Part shown: piece by piece, positions 27,936 to 37,761 of the stretch | How the letters are laid out: each line of letters begins with the position of its first letter | Position numbering within the stretch: position 1 is the first letter of the stretch | NCBI GenBank assembly: GCA_965262505.1 | Contig: CBDHFM010000030.1 | Location: forward strand, 1,488,001-1,552,000 | Direction of reading: 5' to 3' | Source of the DNA: JACPPO01 sp965262505 | GTDB taxonomy: Bacteria; Acidobacteriota; Vicinamibacteria; Vicinamibacterales; UBA2999 | DNA length: 64,000 bases | Made by a program: the position numbers and the translations under genes | The notes under the pieces: model-generated | Databases searched by the model: none | What the model saw: only the letters and a program-made list of their open reading frames with translations | What the model was told of the DNA's origin: nothing

Positions 27936-29154
27936 ATGGCCATGAGTCGACGTAAGGACCGGGCACGGACACCCGGATTGTGGATCGCGACGAACGCGTT
28001 GCCGGTTACGGGCGGGCATCCGTTCTATCAGCGGCTAAATCAGGTCCTGGACACGCACGCGTTCGACGCGTGCGTCGAGGCGCAGTGCGCCCCGTTCTAC
28101 GCCGCGACGGTCGGCCGTCCCAGTCTGCTGCCGGGGACCTATTTCCGGCTGCTCTTGATCGGGTACTTCGAGGGCATCGATTCGGAGCGTGGGATCGCCT
28201 GGCGGACTGCCGACTCGCTGGCGCTGCGCGGCTTTCTCGGGTTGGGCCTCGATGAGGCGACACCCGAGCACTCGACGATCTCCCGGACGCGGCGGCTGAT
28301 CGACCTCGAGACGCACCGGGCGGTCTTCACGTGGATCCTGCAGGTGCTGGCGACGGCCGATCGCGTGAAGGGCAAGACGATCGGGATCGATGCCACGACC
28401 CTCGAAGCCAATGCCGCCTTGCGGAGCATCGTGCGCCGCGACTCCGGCGAGACGTATCAGGAGTTCTTGACGCGGCTCGCACAGGCCTCGGGCATCGAGA
28501 CGCCGACACGGGCGGACTTAGCGCGCCTTGATCGCAAGCGCCCGAAGAAGGGCTGCAATACCGACTGGCGGCATCCACACGACCCTGATGCGCGGATCAC
28601 GAAAATGAAGGACGGGCGTACGCATCTGGCCCACAAGGCTGAGCACGCCGTCGACCTGGAGACTGGGGCGATCGTGGGCGTGACGGTGCAGGGCGCCGAT
28701 CAGGGCGATACGACGACGATCGCGGAGACGGTCACCACGACGGCCGAAGAGCTCGAAGCCGTGGCGGTGGCGACCGACGGGCACACGGCGATCATCGACG
28801 AAGTCGTGGCCGACAAGGGATACCACAGTAATCAGACGCTGGTGGATCTCGCGACACTCGACCTGCGGACCTATATCGCGGAGCCCGATCGCGGCCGGCG
28901 CAACTGGACGCACCAGGCGGCGGCGCGCGACGCGGTGTACGCGAATCGTCGACGCATCCGGGGCGTGCGTGGGTTGGCCTTGTCGCGTCGACGGAGTGAG
29001 TATCTCGAACGACCGAATGCGCATCTCTCTGAAACCGGTGGGATGCGGCGCACGCATCTGCGAGGGCACACCAACATCCTGAAACGTTTACTCGTCCATA
29101 TCGGCGGCTTCAATCTGGGCCTCTTGATGCGGTCGCTCGTCGGCGTCGGCACGC
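27936..29154 (+). pseudogene. IS1182-like DDE transposase, C-terminus cut by IS5 copy B
   Basis: About 406 residues survive. The N-terminal DUF772-type domain ('GTYFRLLLIGYFEGIDSERG') precedes the DDE core: 'KTIGIDATTLEANAALRSIV', 'HLAHKAEHAVDLETGAIVGV', 'EVVADKGYHSNQTLVDL', and Glu in 'RSEYLERPNAHLSETGGMRR'. The frame ends at 'LLMRSLVGVGT' at 29154, where the IS5 left end begins. The last few residues are replaced by IS5 sequence. The left end of this element is not clearly delimited; a candidate boundary is near 27870. Confidence 0.8.
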
Positions 29155-30236
29155 GGCGTTGTTGCATGAAGACCCTGCGCGGGTGGGGCGGTTTGGCCCG
29201 CACTTCTCGTGACCCTCCGCAGGAGCCACACTGCAGGGATGAAGTCGAAGGTTCATCCCACGTATAAGACGAAGTATCGCGTTGCGAACTGGCCGGCCTA
29301 CAATCAGGCCCTCGTTCGCCGCGGCGATGTGACGGTGTGGTTGTCCTCGGAGGCGATCGCTGCCTGGACACCCCGCCGGAGCGGCCGGCGGGGCGGGCAG
29401 CGGCGGTACTCGGATCTCGCCATCGAGACCGCCCTGACCCTGCGGCTGCTCTACCATCTCCCGCTGCGCCAAGCCGAAGGGTTCCTGCACGCCCTGTTCG
29501 GGATGATGCGCCTCAACCTCTCCGCCCCCGACTATACGACGCTCTCCCGGCGCAGTCAGCATCTGAGGCGCCGTCTGCGACCGGTCCCGCCCGGCGAGGG
29601 CATCCATCTGGTGCTTGACAGCACGGGGCTGTCCATCGTCGGGGAGGGTGAGTGGGCGGCCGCGAAACACGGTGGCCGCGGCCGGCGTGGCTGGCGGAAG
29701 CTCCACCTTGGCGTCGATCAGTCCGGCGGGATCCGTGTCCACACGTTGACCGAGGAGACGGGTGATGATGCGACCACCGCCCTCGATCTGCTCACCGCAG
29801 TCGAGGGCCCTCTCGTGCGCGTCACCGCTGACGCCGCCTATGACACGGTCGCCGTCTACGAAACGGCGGGGGCGCGGGGTGCGGCGGTGGTCATCCCACC
29901 GGCGAAGACGGCGAACATCTCTGGGCACGGCCCGCGGTCGCCCGCGCGGGATCGGACGATCTCGTGGGTGAAGACGCTCGGCCGGCGCCAGTGGAAGAAG
30001 GCGTCAGGGTACCATCGTCAGAGCCGGGTGGAGAATGTGTTCTTCCGCTACAAGTCCATCATCGGAGATGGCCTTCGTGCCCGGAGCCCAGCCGGGCAGG
30101 GGAGTGAGGTCGTCCTCGGCTGTGAGATCCTCAATCGGATGACCGCCCTCGGCCGACCAGTGTCATATCGCATCGGCAGGTGAGGATCCCGTCGGTGGGT
30201 ATCGTGCGGGCCAGTCACGATTCGTGCAACAACGCC
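29155..30236 (+). mobile_element. IS5-family (IS903-like) element, copy B, intact
   Basis: 1082 bp between ggcgttgttgcatgaag (left) and ...ttcgtgcaacaacgcc (right). It is inserted into the 3' end of the IS1182-like transposase gene. Its transposase is identical in sequence to that of copy C (32521-33602), which lies in opposite orientation ~2.3 kb away, so B and C bracket the phosphofructokinase gene as an inverted pair. No direct repeats flank it. Confidence 0.9.
29239..30183 (+). CDS. IS5-family transposase, copy B
   Basis: 314 residues from MKSKVHPTYKTKYRVANWPA. Family landmarks: 'ALVRRGDVTVWLSSEAIAAW', 'LRLLYHLPLRQAEGFLHALF', 'LVLDSTGLSIVGEGEWAAAK' (first Asp), 'VRVTADAAYDTVAVYETA' (second Asp), and 'SGYHRQSRVENVFFRYKSII' (Glu). 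Intact. It should be the source of, or derive from, the same copy as the enzyme in copy C. Confidence 0.93.
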   Translation: MKSKVHPTYKTKYRVANWPAYNQALVRRGDVTVWLSSEAIAAWTPRRSGRRGGQRRYSDLAIETALTLRLLYHLPLRQAEGFLHALFGMMRLNLSAPDYTTLSRRSQHLRRRLRPVPPGEGIHLVLDSTGLSIVGEGEWAAAKHGGRGRRGWRKLHLGVDQSGGIRVHTLTEETGDDATTALDLLTAVEGPLVRVTADAAYDTVAVYETAGARGAAVVIPPAKTANISGHGPRSPARDRTISWVKTLGRRQWKKASGYHRQSRVENVFFRYKSIIGDGLRARSPAGQGSEVVLGCEILNRMTALGRPVSYRIGR

Positions 30237-30338
30237 TTTCTGCAGCCTCAGGAGCTGTACTCAAATCGGTGAAGAACCCAAATAAAGAGCCCGGCGACGA
30301 TCGGAAGATCCTCGACCGCTACAACAACCAGTTCCTAT

Positions 30339-31679
30339 TCATGTACCAGCGCCCCGCGATGGCGCCCCTGAAGACGGGACCTCGACCAGCATGTGCGTGC
30401 CGGCGTCGACCACCAGCCGCGGCGGCTCGGCCTCGATCAGATACTCGAACTCCCGTCGGAACTGGTGCAGCGGCACACCCGCCGTCGCCGCGAACTTCGC
30501 GAGCTCGTGCGGGTCCTCAAAGTCGTCGCGCCGCAGCCGGAGCATGTAGCGCCTGGCGATCGCGTACCGCGTCGAGTGTATGTCCACCAGGCGCACGCGC
30601 GGGCGACCGCTTTCGCGGTCGATCAAATCCGCAAACGGAACCGGGACGAAATTACCGCCTTGCATCGAGATCATCACGGCGTTGCCGCCCGATAGCAGGT
30701 ACTTCGCCGCGCAGTAGCCCAAGTCACGCGTGTACTCCATATCGGACGGAATCGGGTCGGCGCAGCGCAGCTCGTAGCCGATGTTCTTGGCCGCGATTGT
30801 CGTCTCGATGCCAAAGTGGCCGAGGCGCTTCTGCACCTGTGCCTTCAAGATCTCGCCGATGTTGACCTCCGCGATGCGAACATTGCCATGCGCGTCGCGC
30901 TCTACGTCCTCGAGTTGCTCCAGGTCGTTCGCTTCGATCCCCAGGGCCAATCCTTCCGCGATGATCGCGACGCCGTCCCGCCGGCCGTAACTGAGCCGCT
31001 TGATGATGGCGCCGACGAGCGTGTCGACGAACGTCTTGAGACGGATCCGCTGACCGGCGAACTCCTCGGGGATGAGGGTCAGCGTCGCCCCCGCCGCTTT
31101 GCCGATCCCGAGGGCGAGGTGTCCGGCGCTGCGGCCCATCGCGATCACGAAATACCAACGTGAGGTCGTGTTGGCGTCGACCATCAGGTTCTTGACGACC
31201 TCGGCGCCATGGTGGCGCGCCGTCTGGTAGCCAAACGTGTCGATGTGCGCGGGTAGGTCGAGATCGTTGTCGATCGTCTTCGGCACGTGGACGACGTGGA
31301 TGCGGCCACCGGCGCGCTCCTCGAGCTTCATCGCGGAGAACGCCGTGTCATCCCCGCCGATGGTGATGAGCATCCAGACGTTCAGGCGCAGCAGGGAGGT
31401 GACAACGTTCTCGAGATGCTCGGGATTGGAGGTCGGGTTGGCCCGTGAGATGCCGATGTGCGAGCCGCCACGAAAGTGGACCCGGCTGACCGACTCGATC
31501 GTGAGCGGCGTCACGTGTTCGATGTTGCCCTGCATGATCCAGTTGAAGCCGTCGCGGATGCCGAGGACCTCCACGCCTTCGAGCTGGCTGCGGATCGTCG
31601 CCGCGGAGATGACGCTGTTGATCCCTGGCGCCGGCCCCCCGCCGACGAGAATCGCCAGTTTTTTCTGCTGAGTCACCAC
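30339..31679 (-). CDS. 6-phosphofructokinase, PPi-dependent-type signature
   Basis: 446 residues from a GTG (31679; a second GTG three bases on is equally likely) behind AGGA, starting VVTQQKKLAILVGGGPAPG. Motifs: 'LVGGGPAPGINSVISA', 'LITIGGDDTAFSA' and 'HVPKTIDNDLDLPAHIDTFG', then 'VIAMGRSAGHLALGIGKAAG'. The Asp in GGDD and the Lys in PKTIDND mark the PPi-using group (ATP enzymes usually have GGDG and PGTIDND), so it would catalyse reversible fructose-6-phosphate/PPi phosphorylation. Intact, but alone between two inverted IS5 copies. Confidence 0.88.
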   Translation of the reverse strand: MVTQQKKLAILVGGGPAPGINSVISAATIRSQLEGVEVLGIRDGFNWIMQGNIEHVTPLTIESVSRVHFRGGSHIGISRANPTSNPEHLENVVTSLLRLNVWMLITIGGDDTAFSAMKLEERAGGRIHVVHVPKTIDNDLDLPAHIDTFGYQTARHHGAEVVKNLMVDANTTSRWYFVIAMGRSAGHLALGIGKAAGATLTLIPEEFAGQRIRLKTFVDTLVGAIIKRLSYGRRDGVAIIAEGLALGIEANDLEQLEDVERDAHGNVRIAEVNIGEILKAQVQKRLGHFGIETTIAAKNIGYELRCADPIPSDMEYTRDLGYCAAKYLLSGGNAVMISMQGGNFVPVPFADLIDRESGRPRVRLVDIHSTRYAIARRYMLRLRRDDFEDPHELAKFAATAGVPLHQFRREFEYLIEAEPPRLVVDAGTHMLVEVPSSGAPSRGAGT

Positions 31680-31729
31680 GGTTCCTGCTTTTCCGAACTC
31701 ACATCGCACCAGCGTCTCTCTTGCAACAG

Positions 31730-31825
31730 GGCAGGAGTCCATATACGGATATACGACCGCAATCGACGCGAAGGACCGACCGTCACGACCCACTCGCTTG
31801 ACCACCGGCAGGAGTCCATATACGG
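31730..31825. repeat. 19-bp direct repeat pair upstream of the phosphofructokinase
   Basis: ggcaggagtccatatacgg occurs at 31730-31748 and again at 31807-31825, 77 bp apart, in the 150-bp gap between the phosphofructokinase start and the PQQ-repeat fragment. The repeat ends in a partial palindrome (ccatatacgg). It could be an operator pair, or the scar of a small duplication or insertion. It is close to the start of the gene and so could affect its expression. Confidence 0.6.
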
Positions 31826-31829
31826 GCTG

Positions 31830-32060
31830 CTAGGGTTCGGCGAGCGCGTATAGGTGCTTGCGCCCGCGCAGATACATGACGTTGTCCGCCAGCGCCGGCG
31901 ACGCATCAAAGTCGTCGTCCAGTGTGTTCGTCGCGAGTACCTCGTAGGTCGGGCCGGTCTTCAGCACGATCGTCGTGCCTTCGCGCCCTGTGAAGTAGAC
32001 GCGGTCTCCCGCGGCGATCGGCGACGAAAAGACGTTCGGCACGCCGTCCCATTGTGGTCC
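31830..32060 (-). pseudogene. C-terminal fragment of a PQQ-like beta-propeller protein
   Basis: About 75 residues: 'GVPNVFSSPIAAGDRVYFTG', 'REGTTIVLKTGPTYEVLATN', 'DDDFDASPALADNVMYLRG', 'RKHLYALAEP'. This is the terminal blade of a PQQ-repeat (Trp-docking) propeller, common in secreted dehydrogenase-like proteins. Everything upstream is lost; the frame passes into unrelated sequence at about 32060. The stop lies just beyond the second 19-bp repeat. Confidence 0.65.
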
Positions 32061-32151
32061 GCAATTATTACATCCGCGAAGTCGAGGAGGCAGATGATTA
32101 TTTACAGAATTTGTACCGCCACGGATTTCTTGGACAGCCGGGTGAGTGTAT

Positions 32152-32520
32152 TCACGCGGCCGTGGTGAGCGCAAACGCGCGACGGACGACGGCGGGTGCG
32201 CGGAAGCCGAGTCGCTCGATCAACCACTGCTGGTTATAGGTCTCCTTGAAGGTGCGCAGCGCCTGCTGCAAGTCCTCGACATCCGTAAAGTGGCGCACCC
32301 ACAGCAGCTGTTCCTTGAGGGTGCGGAAGAACCGTTCGATGCAGCCGTTCCCCTCGGGCTGGCGGACGAAGGCCGGTGATGACACGATGCCGAGGAACCG
32401 GAGCTCGGCGTGAAAGTCGTTGCTCATGTACTGACTGCCGTGGTCGTGGCGCATCGTGAGCCCGCTCGCCACGCCGGCGGCCATCGTCCCGAAGTGATCT
32501 CGGACGCCCTGGCGCACCGG
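32152..32520 (-). pseudogene. IS3-type OrfB (integrase-core) C-terminal fragment
   Basis: About 123 residues: 'LTMRHDHGSQYMSNDFHAEL' (second catalytic Asp region), 'FVRQPEGNGCIERFFRTLKE' (catalytic Glu), ending 'RAFALTTAA'. It resembles the intact OrfB at 57919-58809 (shared 'RHDHGS', 'EGNG', 'RTLKE.LLWVR'). The N-terminal half is removed by IS5 copy C, whose left end is at 32521. Confidence 0.8.
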
Positions 32521-33602
32521 GGCGTTGTTGCACGAATCGTGACTGGCCCGCACGATACCCACCGACGGGATCCTCACCTGCCGATGCGATATGACACTGG
32601 TCGGCCGAGGGCGGTCATCCGATTGAGGATCTCACAGCCGAGGACGACCTCACTCCCCTGCCCGGCTGGGCTCCGGGCACGAAGGCCATCTCCGATGATG
32701 GACTTGTAGCGGAAGAACACATTCTCCACCCGGCTCTGACGATGGTACCCTGACGCCTTCTTCCACTGGCGCCGGCCGAGCGTCTTCACCCACGAGATCG
32801 TCCGATCCCGCGCGGGCGACCGCGGGCCGTGCCCAGAGATGTTCGCCGTCTTCGCCGGTGGGATGACCACCGCCGCACCCCGCGCCCCCGCCGTTTCGTA
32901 GACGGCGACCGTGTCATAGGCGGCGTCAGCGGTGACGCGCACGAGAGGGCCCTCGACTGCGGTGAGCAGATCGAGGGCGGTGGTCGCATCATCACCCGTC
33001 TCCTCGGTCAACGTGTGGACACGGATCCCGCCGGACTGATCGACGCCAAGGTGGAGCTTCCGCCAGCCACGCCGGCCGCGGCCACCGTGTTTCGCGGCCG
33101 CCCACTCACCCTCCCCGACGATGGACAGCCCCGTGCTGTCAAGCACCAGATGGATGCCCTCGCCGGGCGGGACCGGTCGCAGACGGCGCCTCAGATGCTG
33201 ACTGCGCCGGGAGAGCGTCGTATAGTCGGGGGCGGAGAGGTTGAGGCGCATCATCCCGAACAGGGCGTGCAGGAACCCTTCGGCTTGGCGCAGCGGGAGA
33301 TGGTAGAGCAGCCGCAGGGTCAGGGCGGTCTCGATGGCGAGATCCGAGTACCGCCGCTGCCCGCCCCGCCGGCCGCTCCGGCGGGGTGTCCAGGCAGCGA
33401 TCGCCTCCGAGGACAACCACACCGTCACATCGCCGCGGCGAACGAGGGCCTGATTGTAGGCCGGCCAGTTCGCAACGCGATACTTCGTCTTATACGTGGG
33501 ATGAACCTTCGACTTCATCCCTGTAGTGTGGATCCTGCGGAGGGTCACGAGAAGTGCGGGCCAAACCGCCCCACCCCCACAGGGTCTTCATGCAACAACG
33601 CC
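32521..33602 (-). mobile_element. IS5-family (IS903-like) element, copy C, intact
   Basis: 1082 bp with the same ends as copy B but in inverse orientation. The left flank is the IS3-type OrfB fragment; the right flank is the middle of a Type ISP restriction-modification gene, so this copy joins two unrelated broken genes. No target duplication. An exchange between IS5 copies, with loss of the DNA originally beside each, is the simplest explanation. Confidence 0.9.
32574..33518 (-). CDS. IS5-family transposase, copy C
   Basis: 314 residues, with a predicted protein identical to copy B as far as I can compare them. It starts MKSKVHPTYKTKYR (ATG at 33518) and ends 'TALGRPVSYRIGR'. The catalytic Asp, Asp and Glu segments are intact. 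Confidence 0.93.
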   Translation of the reverse strand: MKSKVHPTYKTKYRVANWPAYNQALVRRGDVTVWLSSEAIAAWTPRRSGRRGGQRRYSDLAIETALTLRLLYHLPLRQAEGFLHALFGMMRLNLSAPDYTTLSRRSQHLRRRLRPVPPGEGIHLVLDSTGLSIVGEGEWAAAKHGGRGRRGWRKLHLGVDQSGGIRVHTLTEETGDDATTALDLLTAVEGPLVRVTADAAYDTVAVYETAGARGAAVVIPPAKTANISGHGPRSPARDRTISWVKTLGRRQWKKASGYHRQSRVENVFFRYKSIIGDGLRARSPAGQGSEVVLGCEILNRMTALGRPVSYRIGR

Positions 33603-36346
33603 TCTATCTGGTGCCGTCAATATCGCTGTTTCAGCAGTCGATGCGGGAATGGGCGGAACAGCGGGCGGTCCCGCACCGCTATATCGGGATCTGCTCCGAT
33701 ACGCGCGCCGGGCAGCACGACGAGGACGCCTCGCTGCAGGAACTGGAGATCCCGGTCACGACCGACCCAGCGGCCATTTTCCGGGCGCTGCGGGACGCGC
33801 CGCCGGATGCGATGACGGTGGTCTTCTGCACCTACCACTCGCTCGGCCTCGTCGAACGCGCGCAGGATGACGGCGCGCCGCCATTCGATCTCGTGTTGTG
33901 CGACGAGGCACACAGAACGACGGGCATCGAGCGTCCCGGCGACAACACCTCGCCATTCGTGCTGGTGCATGACGCGCAGCGGATCCGCGCGGCCAGACGG
34001 CTCTATATGACCGCCACGCCGCGCCTCTATACAGAAGGGGCACGGGCGAAGGCGGCCAGCCACCAGGTCGAGGTGTTCTCCATGGACGACCCGGCGACAT
34101 ACGGGCCGGAGTTGCATCGCCTGCCGTTCTCGCGGTCGGTCGAGCAGGATTTACTGTCCGACTACAAGGTCGTGGTCCTCGCCATGTCCGAGCAGCATGT
34201 GAATGCTGCGTTGCAGGGGCACCTTGCGTCCAGCGGCGGCGAGATCAATCTCACCGACGCGGCCAAGATCGTCGGCTGCTGGCGCGCGTTGCAGAACCCA
34301 GAGAACAAGGGCCCCGGCGATGGACCGGTTCGGCCCCTGGGCCGCGCGATTGCGTTCACCAACACCATCAAGGCCTCGAAGCTTCTGGAGACGCATTGGG
34401 ACGGAATCGTCGGCCAGGCCGTCGAGTTGCTGCCGGAAGAGACGCGCCCGGCCGCCTTCCGCTGCGAGACGCGCCATGTCGATGGGCAGCATCACGCCCT
34501 GGACCGCAAGGCCCGGATCGAATGGCTGAAGGGCCAGGCCGAGGGAACCTGTCGCATCCTCTCGAATGCGCGATGCCTGTCCGAAGGCATCGACGTGCCC
34601 GCGCTCGACGCGGTGCTGTTCATGAGCCCGCGCAACAGCCAGGTCGATATCGTGCAGGCCGTGGGCCGTGCGATGCGGAAAGCGCCGGGCAAGGCGTACG
34701 GCTACATCGTGCTGCCCGTCGCCGTGCCGGCGGGCGTCGATCCGGCGGCGGCGCTCGACGACAACGAGCGGTTCGCCGTCGTCTGGAGTGTGCTGCGCGC
34801 GTTGCGCTCACACGATGACCGGTTCGACGCCGAGATCAACCAGATCGACCTGAACAAGACACCGACGGATCGGATCATCTTCAGCGGTGACGGGATCGAC
34901 GGAGACGACATTCCGGGTGTGCCGGCACTGCCCTTCCCACCCCTCGACCTGCCGCCCGGCGCGATCTTCGCGAAGATTGTCGAGAAGTGCGGCGACCGGA
35001 AGTATTGGGAAACCTGGGCCCGGGATGTTGCCGACATTTTCGCGCGTCTCGTGCACCGGATCGAAGGACTGCTCGACAACCCGGACAACAACGCCCTCCG
35101 CGAATGGTTCGAGGCATTCCACGAAGAACTCACCGTCTCGATCAACGCGTCGCTCACCCGCGACAACGCCATCGACATGATGGCGCAGCACATCCTGACG
35201 CGGCCGGTCTTCGAGGCCCTCTTCGAGCAGTACGATTTCGCGGGAGGCAATCCGGTGGCCCATGCGCTCGATGCCCTGCGGAAGGATTTCGGGGAGTTTG
35301 GCCTGGAAAACGAGACACGCGATCTGGAGCGCTTCTACGAAAGCGTGCGGCTGCGGGCGCGCGGGCTCGACAACAGCGACGCCCGCCAGCGCGTACTGAT
35401 GGAGCTCTACGAGAAGTTCTTCGCCACCGCGATGAAGAAGGATGCGGACCGGCTCGGCATCGTCTACACACCCGTAGAGATCGTGGATTTTATTCTTGCG
35501 AGCGCCGATCAGGTGCTGCGCCAGGAATTCGGCCGTCGCCTGAGCGACGAGGACGTACACGTCCTCGATCCGTTCACCGGTACCGGCATCTTTCTCGTGC
35601 GGCTGCTGCAATCGGCGCTGATCCGGGAGGCCGATCTCGTCAGGAAATACCGTAACGAGCTACACGCCAACGAGATCGTGCTGCTGGCCTACTACATCGC
35701 GGCGATTCACATTGAGGAGGCGTTCCATGGCCGGCGCGGGTCCGAGAGCGCCTATGAGCCATTCGGCGGCATCGTCCTGACCGATACGTTCAACCTGCAC
35801 ACCGACAGGGTGGGCTTCCCGAAGACCTGGCTACCGGATAACAGCGAGCGTGCCGAGCGCCAACAGAAGCTGCCGATCCAGGTCATCGTCGGCAATCCTC
35901 CGTGGTCGGCGGGACAGCGGAGTTCAGCGGATGACAACCCGAATGTGGACTATCCGGAAATCGAGCGACGCATTGCCGACACCTACGCCGCCCGTTCCAC
36001 GGCGACACTGAAGAACAGCCTCTACGACACCTACAAGATGGCGATCCGCTGGGCGTCCGACCGGATCGGCGCGCAGGGCGTCGTCGCCGTCGTCACCAAC
36101 GGCTCGTGGATCGACGGCAACGTGGATTCCGGCGTACGCGCCTGCTTGGCGGAGGAGTTCACCAGCATCTACGTATTGAATCTACGGGGGAACCAGCGTA
36201 CCCAAGGCGAGCGATCCCGGCGGGAGGGCGGCAAGGTGTTCGGCCAGGGCTCCCGCGCGCCGGTGGCGATCACGATCCTGGTGCGCAATCCGAATGCCGG
36301 GCATGAGGGATGTCGCATCCTCTACCGCGACATCGGGACTATCTGA
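33603..36346 (+). pseudogene. Type ISP restriction-modification enzyme: helicase and methyltransferase part, N-terminus lost
   Basis: Type ISP enzymes combine a nuclease, a superfamily 2 translocase, an N6-adenine methyltransferase and a target-recognition domain in one chain. Here the frame begins inside IS5 copy C, and real homology starts at helicase motif Ia ('YLVPSISLFQQSMREW'). The nuclease and the Walker A motif are therefore gone. Present: DEAH box 'LVLCDEAHRTTG' (~33890), 'YMTATPR' (~34010), 'QAVGRAMRKAPG' motif VI (~34660), methyltransferase motif I 'DPFTGTGIFLVRLL' (~35570) and motif IV 'VGNPPWS' (~35890). The frame closes at 36346 after a one-base deletion. Restriction must be inactive. 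Confidence 0.88.
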
Positions 36347-37695
36347 AGCGGGAGGACAAGTTGGCGCTCCTGCGCGAGGCCGGGTCGATTGCCGGCATTG
36401 ACGACTGGCGCGCGATCGTGCCCGACAGGCACCACGATTGGATTGGCCAGCGCGACGAGGCGTTTCAGGCGCTCTACCCGATGGCGTCGAAGGCGGCGAA
36501 AGCTGGGAAAGAGGAGGAGACGATCTTCAAGTTGTATTCAAGAGGCTTGGCGACCAGCCGCGACACCTACATCTACAACTTCTCTCGTGAAGCCTGCGCG
36601 GCGAACGCCCGCGCGATGGTGGGCGACTATCTGGGCGCGCTGCGGGAATTGAAGGCAGGCGGGACCGAAGCTCTCGACCTAGACGAAATCATAAGTCGTC
36701 ACGCCTTACATGTTCGGTGGGATCGTGAGTTAAAGAACAATTTGCGGCGACGGAAAGAGGTTTCGTATTCGGCAGACAACTTATGGACAACCCAGTATCG
36801 GCCATTCGTCAAGCAGCACTGCTACGTCGATTACGTCCTCGTCAACAACAAGTACCAGATGGACAGCATTTTCCCGGAAGCCGACAGCGACAACCGGGCG
36901 ATCTGCGTTCCGGGCGTCGGATCGACCAAACCGTTCTCCGCACTCGTCGTCGATACGATGCCGGATCTTCACTTTGTCGCGTTTGGCCAATGCTTCCCGC
37001 GCTACCGATATGCACAACAGCCGACCGCGCAAGGCGAACTCCCGGGGATCGATCGCAGCCTGGAGCGTACCGACAACATCACGGATGAGGCACTGGGCAC
37101 GTTTAGGGCGCATTACAATGATCGCACGATTACCAAGGACACGATCTTCGATTACATCTACGGCGTGCTGCACGCACCCGGCTACCGGGAACACTGGGCC
37201 GACGATCTGGCCAAGGCACTGCCACGCATCCCGTTCGCGACGGATTTTCACGCCTTCGCTGACGCCGGCCGCGCACTCGCGGCCCTCCATCTGGGCTACG
37301 AGACCTGCCAGGAGTTTCCGCTGGACCTCGCGTATTCGCAGCCAGGGGATCCGCGGCCGGAACACTACCGCATGAGCAAGCGGGCGATGCGGTACGCCGA
37401 TGACGACAGGACCGTTCTCGTTGTCAACGACCACATCACCCTCGGCGGTATTCCGGTCGAGGCGCACCAATATTCAGTCAACGGGCGGACGCCGCTTGCA
37501 TGGTGCATCGACCGCTACAAGATTGCTCAGGATAAGGAGAGTGGCATCGTCAACGATCCCAACGGATGGTTCGACGATCCTCGGGATCTGATCGCGACGA
37601 TTCGCCGGATCGTCCATGTCAGCGTGGAAACCGTCCGCATTGTCGAAGGTTTACCAGATCCGTTCGGTCTTGCGAAAGGCGCCCCGAGGGGCTGA
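36310..37695 (+). pseudogene. Type ISP restriction-modification enzyme: C-terminal target-recognition part, out of frame
   Basis: This continues the preceding gene in the next frame. Joining '...CRILYRDIG' to 'DYLKREDKLALLREAG' restores a continuous protein and requires one missing base near 36334-36338. The ~450 residues include 'TTQYRPFVKQHCYVDYVLVN', 'TKPFSALVVDTMPDLHFVAF' and 'TITKDTIFDYIYGVLHAPGY', all typical of the C-terminal domains of LlaGI/LlaBIII-like and related 'type ISP' proteins. There is no internal stop after the shift, so the break is recent or a sequencing error. The frame ends 'GLAKGAPRG'. Confidence 0.85.
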
Positions 37696-37761
37696 CCGCT
37701 GGCGCGAAGAGCGCGGCGAGTCGTTGCCAGAACAGCGGTGACGGCGTGCGTGTCCGCCGTG

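Noticed and set aside
32829..33815. A 328-codon ORF antisense to the IS5 transposase, repeated in other copies.
   Set aside because: It recurs because the IS recurs. It is the shadow of the conserved transposase and breaks in copies with indels.
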